A DNA stretch of 64,000 nt, taken from positions 21,330,248-21,394,247 of the forward strand of contig CM068551.1 of NCBI GenBank assembly GCA_035048495.1, in the 5' to 3' direction. This stretch comes from Euptelea pleiosperma. Its lineage: Eukaryota > Streptophyta > Magnoliopsida > Ranunculales > Eupteleaceae. The position numbers were made by a program, and so were the translations under genes. The notes beneath the pieces are model-generated. The model worked only from the letters and a program-made list of their open reading frames with translations. It did no database searches and was not told the DNA's origin. Below are positions 1 through 11,477 of this stretch, one piece after another; within the stretch, counting starts at the first letter, position 1; each line of letters begins with the position of its first letter.

Positions 1-1449
1 AAAATGAGGGAGTGTGGTGATCAAACTCCAGGCTCGTTCCTCCTCGCAGCTTAAGGAAGACCCCAATTGCCTGATGAGGAATCATGCTCTTTGTATATCC
101 TCATCAAAGAGCTTCTGATGAATTTCTTGGGATTTGAGACCTTGGTGACGACAAGGCAGGCATAATCGATGCTCCCATGGACAGAGATGGAAAAAATGGC
201 AACAATGCAGCTGATCAAGAAGAGATCATTGGCAAGGTCTTTTCGGATCACCTGGACATGGATTAGTTATAGAGTTCTCACGTCTGGACAGCTCCCAAGC
301 GTGACAAGACATGGGTGTAGCAATCATGACAAGACGTGGGTAGTAGCAATGGAGACCACTCTGCTGATCTTCTGTTTGAGGTTTGAGTTCAGAAGGTGAA
401 CAAGATGGCAATGCTTGCCATGCTAAGCATGGAAAACGGTGTTCCTGCAAGTTTATCCGAAGAAGACAGTTGAACCTGAGTAGCCCGTGCTTAAAATGAA
501 GACAACTCGAGCAGAACAAAACCTGGAGTTTTATATCAAATAAGGTGTAGAAAAGTTGGGGAGAATAAATCTGACACTGACAAATAAATTCATATATTCC
601 CATTCTTTACAAACTAGTTCTCTATACTTCAGCACAGGGTAATTCCTATACCCAATAAAAAGAAAGTCATATAATCAACACATAACCCATCAGAATTAAT
701 TGGTCATTCCGTGGACCACCTCACGGGTTGGTAATGGCCCAGCATCATCCCTAACATATTATCTAGATCAGGTTATCAATCTCCTTTTGGATGGTCGCAG
801 AACATGGGTTCACAAAAAAGTTCAACATCAAGTGATTAATATGACTTGATGATGTGATTAACGGGCCATAGCAGATCCACATGGCGCCATCAAGATCAAT
901 GGGCATACCTGTCGACTGCCATCCGCATCAGATGCAGAAACTTTTCTTATAAACGAAAGCATAGAGAATGAAGTCCCCTCTTTTTTTATTTTTGACAAGT
1001 GAAGTCCAGGGTGGGTCTCATCCTTTGATGGGGGAGATCATGAAGTATCAAATCAGATAAGCATAAGCATCCAACCTATAGACAATTTTTCTTTATTGTT
1101 CCATCTTCTACATCTTTTTCTGATCATCCATAAGAATGCAACAGATAATATGGTTACACACTCATCCAATAACTCCTAGATGGGACCCATGGAGCAGAGG
1201 GTCCCATTCTCCTGCATGTACACTGTGTCTATGACTGTGCCTTTATAGACCCATTAATAGCCTACAACATGGGACCAACAAATGGTGCGTTCAAACGGCA
1301 TTGGATGTGCACTGTGTATGGCGAGTTCTAAGGAAGACAGGAATCCTGCCTTCTCAAGGACACATTTGGGTATTCTAAGATTAATGCAGATGCCTGACAT
1401 CACATTATATGTGCACCTCATGAAAGGCCAAGAAGGAATGGTTCAAACC
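1..1449. other. Intergenic stretch, no gene recognised
   Basis: Short open frames occur on both strands, but none resembles a known protein or shows an exon-like splice context. The part next to 1450 is expected to hold the 3' untranslated region of the minus-strand PPR gene. The first 600 bases could hold the end of a neighbouring gene cut by the window edge, but nothing in them is recognisable. Confidence 0.4.
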
Positions 1450-3468
1450 TCAGTCTACATGTCTGTCTAGCAATGATTGCAGGAAATCAAAGGATATATC
1501 AACACCTGACTTCATCTGTCTTTTCAAAAAGTTCAACATGGAGTAGATCTCCACCCATCTCGGATGACGCTTATCCGCAGCCATGAATTCATGAACAACT
1601 CCATCAACAACTAAACTACTGCAACCAGCTGTCTTCTTCACTCCTCGGCTTTCCATTATCTCTCTGATCTTGTCAGAATAACTCCATCTCCCACAAGCTG
1701 CATACATGTTAGACAACATAACATAGCCACCCTCTTTCTCCGGCTCCAGTTTCAGCAGCTCCGTCAAAGCAGTCTCTGCCAGCTCCATGTTTCCATGAGT
1801 TTTACTAGCACTCAGCATTGCCCCCCAGATGGGCCCACTTGGCTTCATCGGCATCTTCTTGATCACATCTTTCGCCTCATAAATCCTTCCCACTCTCGCT
1901 AGAAGATCCACCAGACATCCATAGTGCTCAATCCCTGGTTCCATTCCATAATTTTCCTTCATAATGTTGAAGATTCTAAGCCCCTGATCCACCATTCCAC
2001 TGTGACTACAAGCAGTAAGAACAGCAACAAAAGTCACCTGATTTGGCATTATTTCTTCCTGCATCTCCCAGAACAATTCCAGAGCATTGCTTCCATAACC
2101 ATGGAATGCAAAACCAGCAATCATGGCAGTCCACACTGTAACATCTCTTTCAGTAACTCGGTTGAAGACCATGAGAGCCCGTTCAATGCTCCCACACTTA
2201 CAGTACATGTCTATCAGTGCCGAACCCAAAAATGCATCCAACTTCATCTGGGTTCTAACCACCCACCCATGTATCCATCTCCCTTGGTCCAAAGCTCCAA
2301 CTTCTGCAGCAGCACATACCAAGCTAACAATTGTGACCTTATCAGGCCTCACATTCTCGGCGATCATGCCTTTGAATAAACTCATTAGAACTGGCCAATC
2401 CCCCTTCTGTGCATATCCGGCAATCAGAGAATTCCAAGAAACAAGATCCCTGCTAGGCAGTTCATCAAAAAGAGTGCATGCAACTTCCAATTCTCCAACC
2501 TTGGCATACCCCCTAATCATGGTGTTCCACGAAATGATATCCCTCTCCACAAATGCATCGAAAAGCCGGCGAGCGAGCTCCAACTCCTCACATTTGACAT
2601 ACATATCCAGAAGAGCATTGTCCAGAATCATGTTCCAACCGCCATCCAACTTTCTCCGCTCAATCCATGCATGAACTGAGTTTCCTCGACGTGTATCTCC
2701 CAACCGCCCACAAGACATGAGAAGACCCACCATGGTAAACTCGTCCGGGTTGAGGCCCGAGCCAACCATTTCATGGAAAAGTTCTAACGCTTCTAAGCTG
2801 TATCCCTTTCTAGCATATCCAACAATCATGATATTGAATGAAACAGCGTCTCGCTGGGGCATCTGTTGAAACACCTGATGTGCAAGACCCATTTGTCCAT
2901 TCTCTGAATACATCTTGACGAGGGAGTTCTGCAAATAACCGTAGGACGAGGAGCCTGTAATGATGGCATGACCGTGGATTTGCTTAGCCTCTGTTAAGAA
3001 ATTAGAGGCTTTGAGGAGGGAGAGGAGAGTGTGTTTGTCTGGATACACGTAAGATCGGAGCATGGAGTTGTAGAGGGCAAATGATTGGATTGATGAGAAG
3101 GATAAAGCAGAGATCATGGTGTTGAAAATGTAGAGATTGGGCCTAGGTGTATGGTGATTGAAAAGGAGGATGGCCATGTCTAAGTTTTCAGGGTGTGAGA
3201 TAGCTGAGAAGAAGAGGAGCCTACTCATGGGAAACGTTTGGGTTATGAGATGGACCCTTATCATTTGAGATAAGATCTGCTTGAAGTGACCCCTCGTTTT
3301 GCACTTCTCAAGCAGAACAAGGGTTGGGTGACTGAGATTGAGGGATACAGTTGGATCCCAGCTGGTTTTGCCACTGGTTGAAGCAGAAGTGAAAAGGCGT
3401 CTGCCACGGCTGTAACGAAACATGGATAAATTCCCAGAAGCTGCCCCAAAGCACCAGAAATTGAACAA
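1450..3468 (-). CDS. Pentatricopeptide repeat protein, PLS class, E subgroup
   Basis: This is an intronless 672-residue frame, as is usual for plant PPR genes. The N-terminus is rich in Arg, Ser and Phe (MFNFWCFGAASGNLSMFRYS...), which suits an organelle-targeting peptide. PPR, L and S motifs run from about residue 90 to 545, with typical blocks such as NALLDMYVKCEELELARRLF and SALIDMYCKCGSIERALMVF. They are followed by an E/E+-like region from about residue 548 (WGAMLSASKTHGNMELAETA, then GGYVMLSNMYAACGRW and AGCSSLVV). The protein ends shortly after the HEF...RHP segment and has no C-terminal DYW deaminase block. E-class proteins bind organellar RNA in a sequence-specific way and commonly guide C-to-U editing with a DYW partner supplied in trans. 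The exact RNA target cannot be read from this sequence. The second Met at residue 16 is an alternative start. Confidence 0.95.
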   Translation of the reverse strand: MFNFWCFGAASGNLSMFRYSRGRRLFTSASTSGKTSWDPTVSLNLSHPTLVLLEKCKTRGHFKQILSQMIRVHLITQTFPMSRLLFFSAISHPENLDMAILLFNHHTPRPNLYIFNTMISALSFSSIQSFALYNSMLRSYVYPDKHTLLSLLKASNFLTEAKQIHGHAIITGSSSYGYLQNSLVKMYSENGQMGLAHQVFQQMPQRDAVSFNIMIVGYARKGYSLEALELFHEMVGSGLNPDEFTMVGLLMSCGRLGDTRRGNSVHAWIERRKLDGGWNMILDNALLDMYVKCEELELARRLFDAFVERDIISWNTMIRGYAKVGELEVACTLFDELPSRDLVSWNSLIAGYAQKGDWPVLMSLFKGMIAENVRPDKVTIVSLVCAAAEVGALDQGRWIHGWVVRTQMKLDAFLGSALIDMYCKCGSIERALMVFNRVTERDVTVWTAMIAGFAFHGYGSNALELFWEMQEEIMPNQVTFVAVLTACSHSGMVDQGLRIFNIMKENYGMEPGIEHYGCLVDLLARVGRIYEAKDVIKKMPMKPSGPIWGAMLSASKTHGNMELAETALTELLKLEPEKEGGYVMLSNMYAACGRWSYSDKIREIMESRGVKKTAGCSSLVVDGVVHEFMAADKRHPRWVEIYSMLNFLKRQMKSGVDISFDFLQSLLDRHVD

Positions 3469-3841
3469 CTAGCGAAACTGATTTCAGAAATAGAGCAATC
3501 TGTGCTCTGAATTGAAAATAACAGGTTACAGTGTTCTTGAATAATCTGTGATCTTCTATCTTTCTAAATTCTATTTAAGAAATATTGGAACTTATCCCTC
3601 AAAAGATCAAAATTTTCAATTATAATGATTTATCGTAATTGTCCAAATACGAGAAGTTTCCATGAGCTAAATGAACACGAAGCAACAACTTTCAGCAATC
3701 AATGCAGATTCTATTCTCCCAACTATACAAACAAAATGAACCAGAGAAGCCGGAGACGAACTCATACAAAATCGACTCTGAATAAATCGGAACCATGCAT
3801 AACATGATGTCAATATCTAGCATTTGGCTTGGAGCCAGCAA
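3469..3841. other. Short intergenic gap between PPR and OSB genes
   Basis: Both flanking genes lie on the minus strand, so this 373-bp stretch must hold the OSB 3' untranslated region and the PPR promoter and leader. It is AT-rich with no recognisable coding block. Confidence 0.5.
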
Positions 3842-6242
3842 CTAGAATAGTGTCAAATCATCACCAGATATAAAACCAGCCGGCGTGCTAGCTTCATTAG
3901 AATGAAGAGATTCCATCCTATCCAGTATCGCTAGTTGAGACTTCACCCATGGTGGATTGTACTTGGCTTCAACCCATAAGGCTTCCCCAGTATGCTTGTG
4001 TTTGAAATCTGGATATTTTGCATTCCTCTGTAAATTACAGAACACCCTTAAATCATTGATCTAAAGGATAAAATACTTAAAACACCTGTTGCAATATAAA
4101 TGACCAGAAACAAATCGGCACACAAAAACACAATGGACATCTTGAGGTGCATTAGGTATTTTCTTTTATGGCATTTGGATAAGAGAGCTTTATAACACTG
4201 CTGGTTCAATTTTTATCATGATAAATGCTGGCCCTATTTGCGTTAATAGAATAAAACCGTACTATTCCCCCCTCTTTGTTGTGCATGTGTCCATAGAAGC
4301 GTATTTTGGTAATTTACATAAGGACATGTGAGGTTGTAAATTACCAAGAAAACCCTCACATGGACATGTGTTCAACAAGAGGGCAACTAGGAAGCATTGC
4401 CCTACTTGCGCAAGTAGGGCAAGCATTCCTCTTTTATCATTAATTATGACCTACTGCCAAAAATGCAGAACAAAATAGTAATTCATATGGAAGTTATCCA
4501 TCCAAGTTATAGAATTTTAATGGACCACCAATCATTTATTTCGTTCTGAAAGTCCAAAATTAGTATGATAGATGCTTTTTATCATTGAGTTTATTTTTTT
4601 TCGCCTAGGCACATGCAATCGAGGCCTCTCACCTTGATGTGAGATAGTACATATGCATGCAGATTCTACAGACATAACCATCACGTTCAAGAAGACATGA
4701 GTATGAGACTAATCATGCTAGCACAAGAGTTGACATGCATCTCTTTAATTGATGAAAGTTGAATACGCTACCTTGTTCTTCCTATTATCCCACCAGTCCA
4801 CTGGGTTAGCAAAGAAGGCCTGCCAAAGCTCTTGTGTTGAACCGCCATGATTACCAGCATAATTTTCAGCCCTCCCACCTGCAATACCAAGAAAATAAAA
4901 TACAAAAAGTTCAAAATTTTAAACTACACCTTGTTCTAATCAGCAAATGGAAAACCAAAAGCTAGAATTGCCTGTTGTCATAGAGGTTGTCCCACGCTCA
5001 AACAGGGGCGCCGGAGAGAAGCTCTTTTCGATAAAGTTTAGTTGCTGGACAACCACCTGCATCAGATGCTATAAAATTCAGAATCCATTTGGGACAAAAC
5101 AAATGTGGGAATTATCGGAAGACAGAAGGCAACAAGTAAGGTCATTCAATTAAACAAACCTTGTAATAGGTCTGTGGTTTTTCATTTTCTCCTTCAACAG
5201 TATCTGACACAAGCCGGCCAGAAACATATACACGGTGACCTTTCTCTACATGTTGAAAAGCAACATTTGCCAACTCATTCCAGAATGTCAAATTGATCCT
5301 GCAAATTGAGAGAAACATTGTCAGCCCCAAGCTTATGCCGTGTGTTGCAGAAAACGTGGATTTATTAGGTTCAATGGTAAAGAACAAGGCAAAGCAACCA
5401 CACATACACAAAGTATGAAATTTCTGTTTCAACATCAATTTCAGTCCAGATCGAAATTGAAATCAAATCCCAAAATTTCAAAATTTTCAAACGAGAACGC
5501 TGTAAATTTAGTGCAAGGCTTAGCCGAAATTGATCAAATTGCACATTCAACATCAATTTCAATCCTGGCCAAAATTGAAATAAAAGGCCAAAAATTTTGA
5601 ATTTTCAAACGAAAATACCTAAAATTTAATGAGGCTTAGCCGAAATTGGTGAAAAGTGCACGAAATCAAAACGAAAGCTCAAAATTTTCACAATTTCATC
5701 GAAATTGAAAGGCACAAGAGATTTGCGCGGTTCATAACTAACTAAGAAACCCTAGAACAGGCCTAAGAAGTCTAGAATCACAAACCATTGAAGATGCAAA
5801 GATGATGTGTGTGGGATGGAGTATGGGACTACCAGATAGTTTGGGAGGCGGATTTCTTGACGGCGAGGCGGGTCCAGGCGAGGACCTTGCCTGAGCTGAG
5901 GTGCTTGATTTCGACGGGAGTACCAACGATGCCAATGAGTTGTACTGAGTTGCAGAGCTCCTTACTCCATGGGATCTCTGAGGGTCTAGGATACAACACT
6001 CGCTCCTCCTGGTGGTATTCGTTGTTGTTGTTGTTGCTGTTGTTGTAGCTGTCGATCGAGCATCTCAGAGGATAATGAAACCCTAGACGTTTGATGCTTG
6101 TAGTCTGAGAGGAGAGGGAGAAACGGAGAGAAGAGAGAGGGTTTGGTGGGAATGACAACGAAGAAGAGAAGGGACGATCAGCTTTTATTTTAAGATTAGG
6201 GTTTTGAGTAGCAGAGATGAGTTTCGTTGTTACTAGTGCCAT
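3842..6242 (-). CDS. OSB: Organellar single-stranded DNA-binding protein (OSB family)
   Basis: Five exons, read on the minus strand: 6242-5833, 5298-5160, 5056-4972, 4878-4772 and 4027-3842. They join in frame to 308 residues. Residues 1 to about 75 look like a transit peptide, Ser-rich with a run of Asn. An SSB-like OB domain follows, with LCNSVQLIGIVGTPVEIKHL near residue 96 and INLTFWNELANVAFQHVEKG encoded by exon 2. The C-terminal PDF motif that defines OSB proteins spans the exon 4/5 junction (LWQAFFANPVDWWDNRKNK, then KYPDFKHKHTGEALWV), with the Pro-Asp-Phe triplet at about 253-255. Only one PDF motif is present; family members carry one to three. OSB proteins act in plastids or mitochondria, where they bind single-stranded DNA and restrain recombination between short repeats. 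The best exon 3 donor is GC rather than GT; a weaker GT donor 24 bases upstream would give 300 residues. The leader next to the ATG is GA-rich on the coding strand. Confidence 0.9.
5423..5700. repeat. Diverged tandem duplication in OSB intron 1
   Basis: A unit of about 120 bp occurs twice, beginning near 5423 and 5545. Shared words are CAACATCAATTTCA and GGCTTAGCCGAAATTG, and a partial third unit runs to about 5700. It lies wholly inside the first intron of the OSB gene. Confidence 0.6.
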
Positions 6243-6245
6243 TGC

Positions 6246-6277
6246 TCTCTTTCTCTCTCTTTCTCTCTCTCTCCTCC
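6246..6277. repeat. CT/GA-rich tract in OSB leader
   Basis: A run of CTCTTTCTCTCT-type sequence directly precedes the OSB start codon and reads as GA-rich on the coding strand. Such tracts are common in plant 5' leaders and core promoters. Confidence 0.6.
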
Positions 6278-6409
6278 GAATCTACTAAACGCGCGAAATG
6301 AGATTTTAGCGCGGCCAGCCCCTTTCAATGCGCCTTGGGCGTAGTACGCACTGGCCCAGCTTCCTTGTATTACAAATTACAAAATACAAACCGTTCTACG
6401 ATGATGTGA

Positions 6410-6766
6410 CAAAGACTTGCCCGACCACCTACAATATAAGCCACGTGGAAATTTATTAGAGGACACTGACCGTACAGATGTTTGACCAATATGTAATGGA
6501 CCTAGAAACCAAAAATCAGCCTGATTAGTGATTTCAAAACCGTTGGATCTTTATACGGAAAAAATGGTAAATAATGGTGAATAATGCTCAAATTCTTACG
6601 GCTAAGATCAACCAACGAAAATGACTTCAACTAACGCTTAGAAATCACTGATCAGGTTGATTTTGGGTTTGTAGGTCCACCTAGGGATTGGCCAAACATC
6701 TATACGGTCAGTGTCCTCTAATAAATTTCCACGTGGCTTATATTGTGAGTGGTCAGGCAAGTCTTG
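6410..6766. mobile_element. MITE, GCCACGTGG family, copy 1
   Basis: This is a long inverted repeat. The left arm starts CAAAGACTTGCCCGACCAC and the right arm ends GTGGTCAGGCAAGTCTTG. Inside lie the family hallmarks in both orientations: CCACGTGG, CTGACCGTA-GATGTTTG, a segment near TAGGTGGACCTA, AATCAGCCTGATTAGTGATT and GGATCTTTRTAC. There is no coding capacity. It lies about 170 bp upstream of the OSB start codon, so it may affect that promoter. Confidence 0.8.
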
Positions 6767-6871
6767 CTCAAAGAATTCTGTATCAAAGCCACGTGGCATG
6801 GAGTCTTGGACTTACATATTGAGAATCAATAAAATATCACCTGGCGTACTCTTTCGGACCCACATCTTATT

Positions 6872-7197
6872 TGACAGCCCACAATATGAGCCACGTAGCA
6901 TACTCTTAGAGGACAGTGACCGTATGTATGTTTGGCCAATCCCTAGGTGAACCTACAAACAAAAAATCAACATGATTAGTGAATTCAAGGCGTTGGATTG
7001 GAGTTATTTTGATGGGTTGATTTAAACCTTGGGAATTTGAGCATTATTGACAATTATTTGGGGTACAAAGATCCAAAGGTTTGAAATCACTAATCAGGCT
7101 GATTTTTGTTTTGTAGGTCCAACTAGGGATTGGCAAAACATCCATACAGTCAGAGTCGTCTAAGAGTATGCCACGCGGCTCATATTGTGGGCTGTCA
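6872..7197. mobile_element. MITE, GCCACGTGG family, copy 2
   Basis: The arms are TGACAGCCCACAATATGAG at the left and its complement CTCATATTGTGGGCTGTCA at the right. The internal family words are present in mirror order. No clear target duplication is visible. A stray GCCACGTGGCATGG at about 6789 lies just outside and suggests older nested copies. Confidence 0.8.
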
Positions 7198-7480
7198 GAC
7201 AGTCTGCTGCCGTCAAAGTTTTACTTGTTTGACACACCAAAAAAATCAGTATGAGTGGGCTTAATCTTTTGAGTTGAATTCGAGTACTCTTCATCATGGG
7301 CTTTGAACAGGCCTATAGTGGGTTCCAAGCCCATGATAAAATAGTATGGCCAGAAATCATCAATAAGGCTGATTTTTTAGGCGGACGTCCATCAAGAGGT
7401 AAGCTAAAATGGTATGACCAGAAATCATCAACCCGGCTGATTTTTTTATTAGTGGTGACATTGCCTATGGTCGTTCCTAG

Positions 7481-7855
7481 CATGGTTTAAAAACGGCCGT
7501 TATAACGGATTCGGACCTCCCCCACTTTATGTACCATTTTAACATTCAGAATTGTTATAATGGTCATTATTTTTAAAACAACAGCTGTTATAACAAAAAT
7601 AACGACCATAATTTTTTGAAAAAAATTGTTAAAAAAATGCTCGTTATTTTCTGTTTTTTCCGTTATAAATTTTATTGAAAATTTGAACCGTTATAAATTT
7701 TATTGAAAATTTGAAATTCAAATTTTTAATTTTAACGCCATTTATTTATATTATTTTTCATTTTTTTTCGTTTTTTGCCCCTGTGCGTTATAATCCATAA
7801 TAACTAGCATTTTTAACGGAAAAAAAAAAAGGATAACGGCCCCTTTTAAACCTTG
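7481..7855. mobile_element. hAT-type MITE, AACGG family, copy 1
   Basis: The ends are CATGGTTTAAA and TTTAAACCTTG, inverted repeats differing at one base. The flanks are GTTCCTAG at 7473-7480 and GTTTCTAG at 7856-7863, an 8-bp duplication matching at seven of eight sites. The interior is AT-rich with many AACGG, CCGTTATAACGG and TTATAAC words and no coding frame. An 8-bp duplication with CA..G ends fits the hAT superfamily. Confidence 0.8.
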
Positions 7856-7995
7856 GTTTCTAGTAGACATTACCTCTGATAATATGGTGAAACGTTGAAA
7901 GAGAGTTCCAGCTACGTAGGGAATCCTGTGCCCTTCTTTTGGGAAAAACAAAGGATGGAGAATCGGTCTCCAATTGTAGTTTTATTGGTGTTGGA

Positions 7996-9948
7996 TAGGG
8001 TTGCAACTTAGGTGGACTCGACCCGACACGACGTTGGATTTGCGTTGGCCCTTTCAGTATTCGGGTTGAGCTCAGACATGGATTTTGACAACCCAATCAA
8101 AATTGGGTTGGACTCAAACTGAGGCTTTAAGCAACCCCACCTAATCGGAGTCTGACAATACACCACTGCAAATATAAATGTACATATATCCCCATGATAG
8201 AGTCGTCCATCTTTGACTGTGATTGACTCGTGATGACCAACTATTTTCTTCTGAAAAAACCAAACTACCCATGTCTTAAACCTTTGATCATAATGCTTTC
8301 TCCCCCCTATCGAGATCAAAGCTCTTATTTTGTTTTTCTTTTTCTTGTTAGCACGAAACTGCTAGTGAAAAACACTTCTTCAGAGTTAGAGAAGTAAAAA
8401 TCATAACTTTGCCAAGAAAAAAAAACCTCAAAACGCCACGGATTTCTCTCTCCGTAAGGACGCCATGGCATCCAAATCATATGGAAAGATGGCATTTATA
8501 TGCAACAAGCTCATGCTTCAGGTTTTCATTGATTTGTCTGCTAATTTCTAGGGTTGCTACATTATCTGCATATGTTTTCCAAGTTTCTGATTTTCTCTAT
8601 TTTTGCAACCTTCGTCCACCACCAAGGTCGCCTCTATTCTACTCATCGCTGCTGCTCACAACCTCAAACGACCGTTTTTGTTCGGACATGCCCACCGGTG
8701 CTCGATTCTCATTCCGGGTCAATTGATTATCCGACGCTATGAACATCTTTTTCATAAAACCCTCATTGCTGCTCTTTGTGCAAGCCCTATAGATTCGCCA
8801 TCCACCGAGGACCCGACCAGATTCCATTTTTTGTTGTAGATAGCCCCTGTTCTTATTGACGTTTTCACTCCTTAATGGAGAGAAATCTGGAACTACAGTC
8901 GAATCCAGATCTCCACTACGGTCTTTAATGGCAAGAAACAATGGGAACATTTGTCTTTTTAAAGATTATTACTTGTGTCAAAAATGGTGAAAAAGATGGG
9001 AGGGTTTCTGCAAATAAACCATTGCTAAGGTTTAAGGATTGGGTAGCTCCACGGACACCCACAAAATAAACCAATCTTTGAGGACCAAATTGCCATTTCC
9101 CATCCTTTACAGTTTTGTTTGGACACCCACACTGAAAAAAGATGAAGAGGAGGAGGCGGCGCCGTCACCGTAGGTACGTCTCTCTCTCTCCCCGCCGTAG
9201 GTAAGCCAGGCACCCCAGCCACCATGTTGGTGGTGGTGGTGGTGTTCATGGTGGAGTTGATGGTACTAGTGGTTGTGGAGTTAGTGGTGGTGGTGGTAGA
9301 GTGATAGTGGTGGTAGTAGTGGTGGTAGAGTGGTGGTTTGGAGCACCCCACTCCCACAAAATGATGGACAATATGTGGCAAGTCCGCTTTTTTTTTTTGC
9401 CTCCACGGCTTGGAACTACCGTGGCCACCATGGCACCCACGGCCAAGAGCCAAAGTCAGAAATTTTTTTTGGATTTTAATGTGGGTACCCAAACAGGGGC
9501 CTCTAATTGGCATGGGTGCCCATCAAATGTTGGTGCCCAGCCGAAAAAGGTGGGCGCTCGTAGGGCTACCCTTAAGGATTACCTATCAAAAAAAAATGGT
9601 TGAAGGAATGGGTAGTTTGGTCTTTTCAGAAGAAAATAGTTAGTCACGGACGACTCCATATCATGGGGGAGTATGTAAGTTTTTTTAAATTATTGGGGGC
9701 ACATCAATTTTCGACCAAAACATGGGGGGGGAGGGGTGGTATCACTGGTATGTCAAAATTTTCCGTTTTTATATTGAAAATTAATATAATTTTTTTACCA
9801 ACTTTCCTAGCAATAAAAAATTGAGTAATTTACCAACCTGACTAACCCAATGGGCTGAAAATTCTAGGCCCAACCTCAGGTTGGTTGACGATCAGGTTGG
9901 TCTCAGGTTGACCCCAAATCCAACCAACCCGCCCAATTTGCAGCCCTA
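7996..9948. mobile_element. Long inverted-repeat element, probably non-autonomous hAT
   Basis: The outer ends are TAGGGTTGCAACTTAGGT at the left and a right end whose complement reads TAGGGCTGCAAATTGGGC. Deeper pairing is visible: the stretch near 8190-8270 (GAGTCGTCCAT, AACTATTTTCTTCTGAAAA) recurs inverted at about 9600-9670. The 8 bases flanking each end match at only five positions, so the target duplication is degenerate. The interior holds a GGT repeat and several chance frames but no transposase. Confidence 0.6.
9223..9340. repeat. GGT/GTGGTA microsatellite-like tract
   Basis: The sequence is dominated by GGTGGTGGT and GTGGTAGTAG words. It creates a minus-strand frame rich in His and Thr, which is an artefact of the repeat and not a protein. 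Confidence 0.8.
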
Positions 9949-11477
9949 GTGAACGATGTTGTGTCAAACGAGTGACACTACAATTAGGCGTGCAGTGATA
10001 CAGGATTCAGTGGTCCAAAATCACGTATTGATCAGGTCTGACATCAGATCCCTCAAGTTTTTTCAGCCAAATGGCTCCATAGACCCGAGAGAACATTTGA
10101 TCAAACAATTGCAGTTGGTATCAGACTGGGCCAGCTGACCCAAAGTATGCAGTTGCCTTATAACATAATCAGGCAATGAGGTACTACGTAAAGATGACAG
10201 AGATTGGCCTCAAGCATGACCCTTGAGCTTCAGGACCTTCTGTATGTGCATCTCTACTAGGCAAATGGTTGCAGCAGATGAAACCCTCATCTCAACACTC
10301 ACCTTTGAGATGGGTAAGCAGGGTCTCTCAATATCGACGACTTTGTTCAATTGGTTTTGAGCAGAATGTGTGCATTCCTTAGCTTGCAATGGCGAAACTC
10401 TTAACAGAGGGTTAATCAAAATCTACAAAAATAATAGTTTCCCAAAAAAATCTGTCATATCGCACAACATGAGTGCTGAATATCCATACTTATCAGTGCC
10501 TGATTACGGCGTCAGATCACAAGGCAGTAAAGAAAAATGGATATTCATATAAAAAAATCCTCAACAAAGTGTGCATGGAATCCAATAGACCATTGTAGAA
10601 ACTTAAGTGCAGATCCACCAATGACCGATAAAAAGAATATAATGGTTAGAATGGAATCCTATGACTGAATCTTGTACAAACATCCAAGAGAACTGGTGCA
10701 TTTGGTCAAAAAGAAGTTACATCAGAGCTGAAGCCTGTTCCAGTGCCCTTCCATTCATGACTGTAAATGAGGGAGAAATAAGACAATGAGTTGCAATATA
10801 GCAAGACATATGTAAGATATTGCATGGCAATAGACGGCATATAGTTTGACTGAGAAAACTACTATGGGTTCTATGAAATGCGTGATATATTGATTCTTGA
10901 AAAGATGCCCAAATGTGCAGTTGCAAAAGACGCACCGAATTTACCAATCTTTGAATGAAGCAATGAAACGCGTGATATTTGGCTCAAGATTAAAAAATAC
11001 TGCTCCTATTAGTAGCCCTGCAAGCTGGGTTTGTCAGGGAGAGACACCACAAAAGATCAACTACATACAGAGGCAATTTATTTCAGGAAATGGCAAGGCT
11101 TGCTATCGGAATGGGGACCTCCAGCCGACAGGTATGAGATGGGTAAGGGCAATAAGAGTCATCCATCTATGGCCCATGTTTCTCCAAGAACAGGACAAGC
11201 ATGTCAGAGGAACTAAGCACCATTTACACTCGGGAGAAAGAGCTTTTTGAAATGATGATAGAGGAACAAACATCAAGGAAGAATGCTTAAAGTATTCATT
11301 GGAAATTCATACGGAGGCTAATGTGCGTGTACATGATTGTTGTCTTCAATATAATGCCAATAAATAGTTGCTTGATAACCACATATAGGCTAATGTGCGT
11401 GTACTACTACTACTATTCCCATATTAAGCTTTGATAAAGAAAATTATGAGCTTTTCACATGCTTACTGTGACAAGTA
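9949..11477. other. Intergenic stretch downstream of EFG1, no gene recognised
   Basis: No coding block with family resemblance is visible on either strand. A minus-strand frame at 10210-10419 contains a possible GT donor and could be an exon remnant, but I cannot name it. Part of the right side should be the EFG1 3' untranslated region. Confidence 0.4.

Noticed and set aside
1924..2674. Plus-strand frames of 151 and 183 codons
   Set aside because: They lie antisense within the PPR coding sequence and reflect its codon pattern.
9025..9513. 162-codon minus-strand frame rich in His, Tyr and Thr
   Set aside because: It is the translation of the GGT/GTGGTA repeat within a repeat element and has no family resemblance.
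10210..10419. 69-codon minus-strand frame with a possible internal splice donor
   Set aside because: No known family and no partner exon could be found on either side.
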